Positions 11,732 to 24,000 of a stretch of DNA of 64,000 nucleotides are shown piece by piece. The position numbers and the translations under genes were made by a program. Under the pieces are notes generated by a model. It did no database searches, was not told the origin of the DNA, and saw nothing but the letters and a program-made list of their open reading frames with translations. The stretch lies in assembly GCF_000006565.2 (NCBI RefSeq), contig NC_031473.1:62001-126000 (forward strand), read 5' to 3'. Numbering within the stretch: the first letter of the stretch is position 1; every line of letters begins with the position of its first letter. The DNA is from Toxoplasma gondii ME49 (Eukaryota; Apicomplexa; Conoidasida; Eucoccidiorida; Sarcocystidae).

Positions 11732-13690
11732 TCACCACAGTTCTGCCCATCTGGGCGAACCTCCGGTTTTCTGGAACGTTTGGAACTGGACGATCGCGAG
11801 CACGAAGGCCGGCAAGTAGGCTACTACGTAGGTGACGGCAGGCAGGCGACAGAGGATGGCGACGGCGAGGAGGAAGTAGACGAGAGCCGCGAGGCTGACG
11901 CCGAGGCGCAGGACTCTCAGCAGCGACGCCCGCGAATTCTCCAGCATGTAGCGATCGAGCAGAAAGAAGTAGTAGAGTGCAGACGGAATGCACAGGAGAA
12001 TAGCAGAGAAGAGACCTGGGTTGTAAGAGAATCCAGAGAACACGAAGCAAAGGACGTGGAGGACGCCGTCGACCAGAGTCAAGCCAAACGCAAGGACGCC
12101 CGTTCCGTACCACGGTCCTTGCCACAGAGCCATCAGACCGACACCTGAAAAAGAAAAAAAAACGGAAACAAAAAACGTGAAACTCCACCAGGATATCCAT
12201 ATGCATGCACCGATCTATTTATACGTATATACATATATATATATATATATTTATTTATTTATATTTATATATATTTATAAATATATTTATTTATATATAT
12301 ATATATACGTGCCTAAACCCCCCAATACATACCGACATACAAATATTAATCTATATATACGTAGATACTTATATTTATATTTTTGTATACTCATCGATGC
12401 GTTTGAACCTGTCAATGAATCAACCCGTTCACATATTTTTACGTAGATTCTTCGCTATGCGTTTGTAGATGCGCCTGCAGGTGGGATGCAGACGAGTGAA
12501 GTAAAAGATATGTATATGTCCTTGTGCATGTCTTCTCGCTGTCTCTCGACCTCCATCCTGTTTCTTGTGTATGCTTCTGCCGTTGCCGCTTTCCCTTGCA
12601 TCATCACTTTCGCCTCCGTCTCTCTCTGTCTCCCTCTCTCTCTCTCCTTCTCGTTCGCTCGCTTTCTCGCGCTCTCTCTATCTCCCTCTGTCTCTCTCCT
12701 TCTCGTTCGCTCGCTTTCTCGCGCTCTCTCTGTCTCCGTCCCTCTCTCTCTCTCCTTCTCGTTCGCTCGCTTTCTCGCGCTCTCTCTGTCTCCGTCCCTC
12801 TCTCTCTCTCCTTCTCGTTCGCTCGCTTGCTCGTTTTTTATCTTCGCGAGGTTCCGGTTGCTTGTGTTGCACTCTTTTTTTCCGGTTTTCGCTGTCTCGC
12901 GTCTGGTCGCGCTCTGCGGAGTTTTCTGGGAGCAGCCGTGAGTACCTCCGACATGCAGGAAAGAGAACACCATGACGGAGGCGTCGCTGAGGAAGTCAGG
13001 CTCCCAGGAGGTCTTCCCGCAGAGCGTTTTGAGGACGAGGTTCGCGTGCGCCTTGAAGGGAGACCTGCGCGCGTCCAGTCCGTTCAGTCCATTTTCCTCG
13101 AACAAGTGGAAGCAGAAGAGCGCAGGGCCGATGGCCAGCCAGCTGCGGGGAGTCACGATGCATCCGAAGCCGGCGAAGACGGCGAAGAGCAGCAGGTAGC
13201 CTGCGCCGAACGCGCAGGCAGGCCATTTGTAGAGAACCTCGACGACGTCTGCCCAGGCAATGTTGTACTTTCCGAAAGGCGGACCTGGAGCAGAGAGCGT
13301 GAGGAGCATCGACAGCGCCCAGAGAAGCATCCAAATGATTCGCTTCATCTCCAAACTCGCCCCGAGACCACTGGCGCTCACCAAGAACGAGCCTTGCAGC
13401 GCGGCCGAGCAGCGCGGCGAGGCGCCCACAGGCGAAGCCAGCGAAGGCGTCTCTTCATCCGACGACGCCGGCAGCGGCCGGAACCTCGGAGACTCCCGTT
13501 GCTCGGCAGACAGCAGCGACGTCCTGCATGCATCCGAGAAAGACGCTGGCGGCAACGACCAAGCTGTCGAGCGGGCCGGAGGCGGTGCGGCGGAAGCAGA
13601 AGACGAAGAGGAAGAAGAAGCTGCGCCGTGCTCCACGTCAAACGACGCATGCACTTCCCCGTGATGGGGAGCCGTAGCGAGTTCCGACAT
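11732..13690 (-). CDS. Polytopic membrane protein with an HxxEE-like motif, two exons
   Basis: Exons are 13690-12946 and 12144-11732. Donor GTACTC and acceptor TTTTTCAG join in phase 1 to give 385 residues. The ATG at 13690 is the first methionine in a frame that stays open far upstream, so the start is reasonable. Residues 1-113 are low complexity (runs of Ser, Ala and Pro). The rest is hydrophobic, with about seven or eight membrane segments. H195, E198 and E199 form an HLFEE motif at a membrane border. Further on are FLHVGGVGL, VDGVLHVLC and then SYNPGLFSAILLCIP, which resembles the H...Y.PG...P block I associate with the small bacterial HXXEE membrane family (Pfam HXXEE, function unknown). 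The family assignment is from memory of motif order and needs a profile search. It could instead be an apicomplexan-specific polytopic protein with a chance HxxEE. No enzymatic role is claimed. Confidence 0.72.
12225..12306. repeat. (TA)n/(TTTA)n microsatellite in HxxEE intron
   Basis: Alternating TA followed by ATTTAT units, within the single intron of the HxxEE gene. Confidence 0.9.
12620..12835. repeat. Tandem minisatellite, 52-56 bp unit, four copies
   Basis: A pyrimidine-rich unit containing CTTCTCGTTCGCTCGC then a TCTCGCGCTCTCTCT stretch recurs four times at spacings of 52, 56 and 56 bases, with the last copy degenerating. It lies wholly inside the HxxEE intron. On the transcribed (minus) strand it is purine-rich, opposite to the usual pyrimidine bias of introns in this window. 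Confidence 0.88.
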
Positions 13691-16434
13691 GGCGGCGGAG
13701 AACAGGCAGCGCGACAGAGAGGCGAGGACGAAGGCGAGAGGCGAGGACGAAGGAGAGAGGCGAGGACGAAGGAGAGAGGCGAGGAAGAAGAAGGCAAAAG
13801 AGGAAGAAGAGAGGACGCGGGATGAGACAGGGGCAGAGAACGGAAGGGAATGGAGAAGAAGAGAGTCAAAGGAGAAAAAGCATCCAAGAAGATAGACACG
13901 AGGTGGACGAAGAGGAAGAAAGAACTTGACAAGAGTTGAGAGTCGGGCGATCCTCTCGCTAGCGCCTTCGTAGGCGCCGAGTTCGTTCCACGACGCCGCG
14001 AGAGGCGTCTTTTCTTTGTCTTTTTCGAGTCTCGCAGAAAGACTTCTTCGCTCGACTCCCTTTAGAAAAAAAGACGAAAACTTCGAAGCATCAGAGACTG
14101 TCTCCTCTCGTTCCTGGCCCTCGATAGCGGAGAAGAGACCTCTCACAGGAAGACAGAGGAGGAGGCCAGGAGGAAAGGCGGAGACCTGGAAGCACCCGTC
14201 ATTCGCGTTGCTGGGCAAGTTGTTCTGTCCAGAAAACGCGAGCGAAAAGTCCAGGGAAAAAAGAGAAGAAATATGAAAAAAAGCTGAAGAGCGCGTCGGC
14301 GAGCCCCGCTATCTTTGCGTGCTGCGCCCGAGTAGTCGCGAGCACGCGTCTGCGCGTCCGCGCGAAAAATGGAACTCTCTCTGGGGAGGAGGATGCCCTG
14401 TTTGTTTCTGCAGCGGAGAAAAAAGTTTGTTTTCCGGAAACATGCTAGGGGAGACACCCTTCTTGGCACACAACGTCGACTCGCTCTTTTCTTTTCTCTT
14501 TGACCCCACCAAGGCGCCTCGAAAGGCCTCGTTGCCCTCAAAAAACAAACGTCTGCGCGCGCGAGTGTATCCTGACGCGAGCGAATACGAGTTTTTTTGT
14601 GACCGATCAATAAAAATGGACACAGTTGCAAAGAGACAAGCACCGCCTCGACCTGAACACAGGAACAGCTGGTCCATGTTAACCGGTAAACACTGCGGCC
14701 CTCTCGCTCTCGAGTCCCAGCACTCTGCGCGTTGCTAGCGGCTACTTGGCGTTCCTTGCTGTAGCCTCAATTTCGATAGCAAAAGAGAAACTCTTTCTCC
14801 ACTGCTTTCTGTCTACATCTACACCTCCAACACAACCTCTGTCGTCGCGTGCATTGATCCAGACGCCGTTGCCCCGGCTGCATACAGGCTTAGAGACTTG
14901 CTCTGTCGACTGCGGTCGCGGTCGGCGAAATTCGCATCTCGAGAGATCCAGGAGACTTAACAAAGACGCGCCTTGCTCGCGCGAAAAAACGGATTTTAAC
15001 TTTCACACCTGGTACCGCTGCCTCTGCATGCGCGTCGCTTCATGTCCACGGCCTTCCCTCCACTCCCCTTTCTCTTCATGTGCGGTCTGCCTTCTTAAAT
15101 GCTTTCCCTCTGGTCGATCTACCTCCTGAAATTTGTGCAGAGAAAGAGCTCCTCTTGCCAAGGTGACAGTGGATCGCTGCGTCTCGCGCCTTTCTTCTGA
15201 ATCAGAGACAGCCCTTCCGTCTTGCGTGGGTGATGCTGAAATCTAAGGTTCCGTTAAACACATCCACCTGTAGACGGTGAGAACGCCTCCTCGCTCCCCC
15301 ATTTAGACCTCTTGACGTTCAGCTTTTTTCCCCCAGTTCTAAAATAAAAAGAAGTAGAACCTATGCGGAAACACAGTAGGTTCCTTTCCATGCGTTCTTT
15401 ATAGATTCCGAAGGAGAAGCAGAAAAACGTTTCCTGAAAAACGTTCGTGTGTATGCCTTCTCCAGGACGCGACGAGGCATCTTTCCCCTGCTAAGGCTGT
15501 AGGCAGCGAACTCACCGAAAAAGGAACAGTTTACCTTTTCACATTTTCCGAGAGTCCACGCGCGTCCAAGGTTCGATTTCTGTCTCAAGATTGCCTGATT
15601 CGCACTTTCAACAGACTGAAAGTTCCTTTTCTTCTGCGGTGAAGGCCCTCGGTTTCTCCTCTTTTCGACAGAGAGGAACTCGCACCTCTGTGCCTCGACA
15701 GGAGGAAAACGCGGATTCTGCCGAGTCAGAGAGCAACTGCTCTTCTCTCGAAAACAAAGCTCGCACCTCGAATCGCGAACAACTTCTCGAGAAAAAAAAC
15801 GTTTCGCCATGGAAACGAAATACACAGAAATACCATTTCCTCAAAAAGCCTCTCAAATAACGAAAAATCGATATATATATATATATACATATACGCCAGG
15901 CCTCTGTATGCATGCATATATATAAGTATATATAAGTATATATATATATATATATATGTGGAAATCTGTGTATCCGTGTCTATATAGAGAGGAAGAAGCA
16001 CGTGCAGACGCGTCCGAAGTTGCGTTCGAAAGGAAGTTACACAACAGAACGCCGAGATGTTTCTCCCTTTTTTTCTTGCTCGTCTTTTCTCCCCCTCTGA
16101 CGCTTCCTCAATTTTGCTCTCTCTCTCGCGTCTCAGCTCTAGTTCGTCCTTCACCCATCTGATTGATTTCTCTTCCGTCTGCGTTTCTCTCTCTCCTGGC
16201 TGCTCAGGCGCAACGCCTTCAAGCAGAAACTCGCTTTGCTTCTCAAAATCTCGCCTATCTTCTGGCCTCTGCATGTAGGTATTTGTATCTGCGTGTCTTT
16301 ATTTGTAGATGTTTGCGTGTATGTCGGAATGAAGGATTCGTTCCGGATTCTGCTGCGAGTCTCTGCCAGAAGGATGCAGAGTTCAGTTGGTCCGCATGCC
16401 GCGGTGCCTCTCGTCTTTTCCTTTTCCTGCTTTT
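13691..16434. other. Intergenic region between HxxEE and propeller genes
   Basis: This holds the 5' flank of the HxxEE gene and the 3' flank of the propeller gene, both minus strand. Near 13715-13795 there are about four copies of a GAGGCGAGGACGAAGG-type unit of roughly 21 bases, immediately 5' of the HxxEE start. A TA tract lies at about 15869-15958. The rest has no supported coding region. Confidence 0.5.
15869..15958. repeat. (TA)n microsatellite
   Basis: Two alternating TA blocks separated by about 30 bases of CATATACG-type sequence, 3' of the propeller gene. Confidence 0.88.
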
Positions 16435-17996
16435 TTAATGGAAGTCCGAGTCGGACGAAGACACTCGCGGGGCTCCCAAAGCGTCTTTCTCCAGCGAGAT
16501 TCCGTTTGCATGCGCAGGAAGACTGCCTGCCTCAGCTGTCTCTTCTCTCTTCCGTCTGCATGCTGTCTCCGAAGCTGAGGAAGGCGAGTGGAAAAAGTGT
16601 CTCCGTTTCCCGCGAGGCCGGAATCGGAGACTGTTTCCTTCGAAGGGAGAAGCAGAGAAGCCTCGCGAAGGAGCTCCTCGAGCCTTCGCGAAAAAGCGAG
16701 TAAACTCCTCCTGTAAAAAAGGCGCATGCACAGACACACCTCAAAGAAACAGCAGTCGCGCCTTTGTAGCAGTCGACAAATCGAAAAACGAAACGAAACG
16801 CTCCCAGACGGAGTCGAACACTCCCGCGTCGAGACACCACAAAGGTTAGTACAGGCATAGAGAGATGGAACCTGTGGGGATGAGATTCGCGAATTTCTCA
16901 CTCGTAGACTGGGGAACTCCTCCGGTCCTGCTCGATCTTTCCATCCTTGTCTCTCTCGAAAGACTTCTGCGCGTTCCGTTCGGGGCAGAGACAAGCGATC
17001 TGCGCGAAAAAGTCGAAAAACGAGGACGGCTACCAGCGCCACTACCAGCCTGAGTGCAGAGACACAGGGAACCGACGGAGGGCAGATGTTCTCGCTGAAG
17101 AACCACCGGCGAGAAAGACAGACGCGCTTGGTCGAGAAGAGAAGAAAACCAGCTTCACTGCAGTTTGAAGTGGAAGTTAAAGTTTATCTGTACAGTGTAA
17201 GGGGGAAGAAGTTTAGGCTACTCGTGAAACATTTCTGCAATAAAGAACTTCATATATTTCAGAGGAAGCAACGCACAGAAAACGTTGAAAAAAAATCACC
17301 TGTGAAACACGAGGCAGCGAAAGCAAATATCCCTAGGGATGACGACACACAGATGAAAAGAAGACAGAACAGAAAGAGAAAAGAAGACAGAAAAGAACTT
17401 ACACCGGCAACCGAAAGTGGAACCAAGGCTCCTCTTCAGGAGGCAACCACTGTCGCGCTGAGGGCTCGAAAAAACGAACTTCATCTCCTCCTGAAAAATA
17501 AAACTCTTCACAGTTAACTCATGGTATGTCCGTGCATATTTCTCTATCGGTCTCTCTATTTGAGCAGGTAGGTCCCGCTCTGTGTCTAACCGTATCTCTA
17601 GTTCTCTACATACACACATATGCATGTATATATTTGAATATGTACAAAAGGATAGATGCATGAATAGGTGCTGTCATGCCTAAAATGTCGATGCATATCC
17701 ATATTCATGTACAAAGGCAAATAGATATATATACAGCCACATAGGTAGACATGTAAATACAAACAGATTTATACCAGTATACAGATATATACATATATAT
17801 ACATATATTTAAATATGTATTTAGAAAAAAGTACCATAACACTGTGAACACTTCTACAAATGGGCACATACACATATTCATAGACCTATATATATATATA
17901 TATATATGCATATATGTATATGCAGATGTGTATGTGGTCGCAGCTATATATTTCTATACATGGATATCTGTTTATATACGTATATATATATATGCG

Positions 17997-18042
<46 letters not shown>

Positions 18043-21000
18043 AGCATGCATACGTGCTTTTCATTTTTTCGCGACTCGGAATAAGAGGGGCGCTTACGGC
18101 GGGAAGCAACGGCGAGGAGCAAAGTTTCTCCGAAGCGATAGAAAGAAGTTAGAGAGGCGCCCTGAAAATAAATGGTGGAGTTTTTCAGTGAGGAGCGTGA
18201 AAAAGGTTGCAGAGACAGTGCGAAGCAGAGAAGGAAGGAGACAAAAGGAGAGGGCGAGAAGAAGAGAAAAAACAAGCGAACGCGGAGAGAAAATGGCGGG
18301 AGAAATAGAGACGAAAGACTCACGAGTGAAGAGAAGAGAGACGCAGGAGTGAAGAGAAGAGAGACGTGAGATGACGAGAAGAGGAGAGAGATACAGGAAT
18401 GAAGGGAAGAGAAGAAAGAGAGAAGAGGAAGGGTGAGAAGAGATGACGGAGATAAGAGGAAAGAGAAAGAGGAAAGAGAGAGGAAAGAGAGAAGAAAGAG
18501 GAAAGAGATAGAGAAGAGCGGAACGGGAGAAGCCAGTGTGTGTTTCGATTTACTTCGAAATTTTCAAGGATGAAGCGATCAGCAGGAAGAAAGGATGTGC
18601 CAGAGTTTCCCTCTGATGCGGCGTTGCTTCGAGGGGCCTCAGCCTCTCGTACGTCAAAGCTCAGGAAAAAGCTCTGAAAAAGCGGAGAAAAATTAAAAAA
18701 AAGGAAAAACGAATGAATGCAGGAATCCCACCTAATAAGGCAGAAGACAGGAAAGACAGAGGAAGAGAGGACGAAGAAAGAGAGGAGATACATAACTCCA
18801 AGACGAGAAGAGAACGCAGCTGTGCAGATGCACGCGCACAAGGAAGAACACGATTCTGAACAAAAGAGAGAACAGAGGAAAGGCAGACAGAGAAGAAAGG
18901 AGAAGAGAAGACGAGAGAGAAAAAAATGTTCACTTACGCCTTTGCCGTTTACGACGCTCATTGCGAAGATGGCTTCCTTCGTGAAGATGAGCTGCGTGGG
19001 TGCCCGCGACGAACTGGGGAATTTGTAGAGCACTGGAACATGAAAAACAATTGAAAAAAACTTTGGAACGTCAGAGACACACATGACGAAAAGAAAACGA
19101 GTCGACATTCGGAGAGAAGCCAGGCGGGCAGCACGGGTCCTCGAGGCTCCTCACAGAAGAACGAGAGGGGAGACAGAGAGAGCGACGAGAGAAAGAGGTG
19201 AAAGAGTGAGAGAGGAGACAGAGAAAGAAGAGAGAATGGGTGACGAGAGACAGCGAGTGGAGGAAGAGGAAAGAGACAGTATAAAAACGCGACTCACGAG
19301 ATGCTTTTTTTAAATCGTAGTAGAGAATCTGTCCATCCTCGAGCGCGACAGCCAGCCGCGTTTGCTTCGTCGGATCGATAGCAAGGGAGGAAATCGGCGA
19401 CCGAGCCTGAGAAAACGTCCACCACATTTTCACCCGTTCGTTTTTAGGTTTTTTCTCCTCTCCATTTTCCTTCTCTGTTCTCTCTTCTGTCTCCCCTGTT
19501 TGTCCGCGCTTCTTCCTCTGTTGATCCTTTCTCGTTTTTCTCTCTTATTTGAGTCGTGTTCGGGGACTCACGCCGACAATCCCAATAGCTCCCGAGATGT
19601 CCATCAGAGCCACGCTGAACATCGCAAACGTTCTCGCCGCTGAGAAGAAAAGAAGAGAGAACAACTCGATTTCAAACTCCTCTCTCGGATGCTGTTCGTA
19701 CACCAAACAGCTTCCTGGGGCGTCCGTTGCAACACTCTGTCACCGCTTCTCTTCCTGCTTGTCTCCTTATTCCGCAGCTCTGTCTCTGTCTCTTCTTCCC
19801 CGAACGCAGAAGGCCTTTCGCCTTGCTTCTTCCTTCGCTCGTGCAGAGACACACGAGCGTCGAGAAGGTTTTCTTTCGCGACAGGCGCCTCCCTGCCCTG
19901 CTTCTGCTTCCCTCTCAACTGCGGTGCATCCCAAGTGGACTTGTGTTCGTCCTCGTCTTGTTTCCTCCCAGTTGTGTGGACCTTAAAAACTCTTGCTTTC
20001 AACTCTCCTCGGACTTTCTTCCAGACGCACTGCTGAAGACGACGACGCCTGAGCTGTGAACAATGTGCCTGACGCCGCCTGCCTCTTCGGTGACTTTTAC
20101 GCGCTTCCGGAGGGTGCCGGCTCTCGTCAGAATCCTGGAACAAGCGAACAAAGTGAAAACAACTGGCGCAAGAAAACATCGCGGCTGCAGAAGAGACATC
20201 TTCTCTTTCGCTCTTTCCTCGCATTCTTGTCGGATTGCAGGCGCTATCCCTGCGCCTTCCGTCTGGGTGTCAGAGGCGAAAACTCTCGCGTCTGAGTCGC
20301 TCTTGGACTGGCAACCACGCGAGACAAATCACGCACTCTTTCTCACGCGCGGCGCTGTCTCTCTCTCTGCTTTTTCTCCCTGCATGTTCGTGTAGGTTTC
20401 AAAGCACCGCTCAGGAGAACAGAGAGGAGACAGAAGAAAAGATTTCCTTTCTTAGCACTGGAAGCAGCGAGCGTTAGCGGCTGGCATTCCTTTCTCCACG
20501 CTTTGCGTCTGCTTCATCCAGGCACTGCGAGTCTAGCCGGCACCCTCTGCCTTCCCGTTCAAACGTCGTCTGTGACTACAGAAACTCGCGTTTTCTCGCT
20601 GTTTTCTACGGCCTTCTTCAGTGTGCCAGTGACTCTCACTGTCTGCGTAAAAGACACAAGAGAGCTCTAGGAGTTGCGGTTGTCAAGGTCGAAAAGCGAG
20701 TAACACGGAAGAGCGTCATTTTAGGTTAGGAAGAGCGGTCGTGAGTCAGTTGGGGAACGGCATACGTGATCCATCCTTGCGAGTCCGAGAGGAGAAACAT
20801 TTTTTCGCCTTTGTGGGAGATGACGAGAAAGTTTGTGACTTTTCGCTCCGAGGAAGAAGATAAAAACGGATGCTGAAGATAAACAAAAAAGAGAGGACAG
20901 GAATTAAAGGGGAGAAGGTAAAAGGAAACAGAGACAAGGCAGAGAAACAGGGAGAAGCGACAGAAGAGGCACACACAGAGCGTGTCAGAAAGAAGAGGAG

Positions 21001-24000
21001 GAGCAGCATCCAACAAGAGAGAGAAACGGACCAAAAACAGAAAACAGAAGAAAAGGAGCAAATGTGACAGGAAAATTCCGTGTACGCAAAAAGAGAAAAC
21101 CTGTCGCCAAAGAAATGAAAATCAGGGAAAGAAAACGCGGAAGAGAAATAAAGAAATGTTCCACACAGGGATACAGATACGACAGAACTCCTCGCTGGAA
21201 AACAGAAACGAAAAAAATCCAGTTCGGAAAAAAAACTTCTCTGCTCCGTTGCATATCAATACCTGCACCACTTCGCATATATATATATATATATTTAGAC
21301 AGTTGTAAATGCGTACCCACACGCACAGAAACACCTACATAAACGTGTGTAGATGAGCAGAAATGAGATTTTCAGATGCATTCAAATGCACAGCCAAAAA
21401 GCAGAAAAATGTGAATAAACGCGCAGAAGGGAAGAAGAAAGCCAATGATATATGTATTTAAGTGAGAGCCACACGCACATAAAGATGTAAATGACAACGT
21501 GTGAGTGAAGAAGAGTGAAAACGACAGAGATTCCCCTGCTTACATGAACGAGCACGTCCGGTTCCAGTTTCACTTTCGGCTTGAGCGCGAGGGATCGCGC
21601 GACTTTCTCCTTGAATTCAACATTGCGTTCTGCCATTCCGAAAAGAAAAAATGCGAGTTGAATCCTAACCTTTTCTTCTCGTCAAACCCCACTTTTCTCA
21701 ACGCACCCCGGAGAAGAACGGATGCAAACATAAGAAGATAGAAGCACACATTCACGTAATTACATATATATATATATACATATATATACATATATATATA
21801 CATATATATACATATATATATACATATATATACATATATATATATATATGCAAATATATGCATTAGTACCAACACGTGTACCTGTGATTCATGCAAGTAT
21901 ACAGATATATATGTGAATACGTATACAGACAGGTACGCATATCCACGTACACGAAGGTGTGTACATATGTACGTAACCGTAGGAGTATGCACACAAATAT
22001 ACGCACATGAATCCATTTCACCCAGAGACCGTGTTTTTTATTTACAGTTGGTGCAGTCGAAAGACCGAATTGAACAAAAACGCTCTTCAGCGTCCTTGCG
22101 GCGCTCGGGAAGGCACAGATAGCGCACCTGGAGAACAAGACGAGGAACTGCCTCCTTGCGATTCGTTCTGTCTCCTGTTGTTCATGTGGGGACAGACGGA
22201 GACAGTTGTGAGACGCGTGGAGACGGAGAGAACTCGAAGCTCGCCCGACATATCGAGGGCGGCAAGGAAGGAGTCTGGTCAGGAAAAGCAGGATTTTTGT
22301 GTCAGTTTTTACATATTGTTTGAGATTTTTTCACTAGTTTTTTACTCACATTTGTAGCAGCATTTCTGATTCACTGTTCGTCGAAGTCAAGTTGTCTCGT
22401 GTTAACATTCTTGCGAGTGAGGGTGGAGAACCGCATTTGCTGCAGCTTTTTTCTCACTTTCGCCCTCGCTTTCCTGTTGCAGTCTGTGTCCCCAGAAACT
22501 GCAGGTAATGTCTCACCTTGTACTCGTTTACCTCACTAGAACGAGCTGGAAACAATCGCTTTAATCCCGTTCAGACACATGGAAGCGCAGATCGTTTGTC
22601 ACTCGTTTGAACATATAAACAAATGCCAAAGATCCTGCTTAGCAGCTCCCGAACTTCCAACAGAGTGACAGTTCGGACTGAGTCCTGCCCGAGTTTCGCG
22701 CCCAGTCCTCCCTACCTTCGTCAGGTCGGTGAAACGCGGCGAAAGCTGCGACAGGCGAAGCGTGACCAGTAGCAAGCGACGCCAGAACTTCCCCATCCCC
22801 TCCAGCTGGGAAGAGAGAAAGCACGCCGCTGCGCGAGCAAGTGGCGACCAGAACAACCGGGAAAGGAGCTGAGACACACGAGAAGAGAGTTGCAGAAGGA
22901 ACCGGTCGATGGAGAGCAAGTCGACAGCCAGAGGAGAAGAGGGAGAAAAGAGACGACATGGACAATCGAAAAAGAGATGAACGAGAACAAGGGCAAGAAC
23001 AGGAGATAGCACACAGGCGAAGGAGAGAGCGGGTCAAAGAGGGAACAGGAGAGAAAACAAGAGAGAAAACAAAAGAGAAAACGAAAGAGAGTACAAGGAA
23101 GAGAAGAGAGCAGATGTGAGCGAACGGGAGAGAAGAGAGGTGAGAGAAAAACGGCAAGAGACCTACGCGACTTTCTGGAAAAGCGGACAGCCGAGGCTCC
23201 AAGCATGAAAGGATCTTTTCGTCACAAAGCCAGCATACGAGGAAAGGCAGAACAGCAACTGAGAGAGCGTCGTCACCCAGGACTCACAAACAAGCAAAAC
23301 GAAATAATAGAGGAGGAAGAAGGAAAACGACAAGAAGCGCAGATGTGCTCTCCGTGTTGTTCTCTGCAGAGGCTTTTGCTTGCTGGCTTTAATGTTGTTC
23401 TCGGCGATAGAAAGCGTGAAGTGGTGTCTTTCTTCTCCCGGTTTTTTCTCCTTCCTGCTGCCGCACTTACTGGAAGAGGCACGGTTGGTTTTCCCTCCCG
23501 GGTGCAAAGGGAGGAGAGCGAAAAAATGCACTGGCTCATGCGTCTGAAGAAAAAAAGGCGAGAGATAAGCAGCTGAAACGCAAGTCGAGAGTTCGCTGGA
23601 ACTCGATCGGCAGTGACGACTCGCAGTGGGAGAAAGAGGCGCAAGATCTCGTCTCAGAGACCATCACTCCCAGAAGAGAGAGAAGAAACGGATGGAACGG
23701 TGGACAGCCACCACAGAACGCCGAGAGGGGGGCGCTCACACGCAGACGAATTCGAGGAGCATGCAGGGAACAGAAGGAATGCTGAATAAGGCAAACGGGG
23801 AAACCGTGAAGGATGGAGACATGGAAACGAGGAAGAAAACTCACCAGCAGGGGCTGCTTCTCCAAGAGGAAAGGCGCGTCGCGGAAAGGCCAGACGACAC
23901 CAGCTTCGTCCCTGCGACACTCTCGAGGCGAAAGTCGTGCCATGCGACCTTCAAGAATCTTCCTCGCTTCTGTGGAGGATCCAGACGGAACGGAATCAGA

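Noticed and set aside
12486..13825. Long plus-strand open frames rich in Leu/Ser/Arg opposite the HxxEE gene
   Set aside because: They are antisense shadows produced by the CT-rich minisatellite and the GC-rich coding exon. The minus-strand model has a start codon, phase-matched splice sites and membrane helices.
13691..14218. Upstream in-frame extension of the HxxEE protein
   Set aside because: The frame stays open for about 170 codons upstream of 13690 but contains no ATG, and reads as repeats (PRLSPSSSPLAFVLAS). It is treated as leader.
23160..23186. Possible 8-nt microexon between propeller exons 2 and 3
   Set aside because: It has AG and GTAGGT flanks, but including it puts exon 3 out of frame. 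Direct joining of exons 2 and 3 is in phase.
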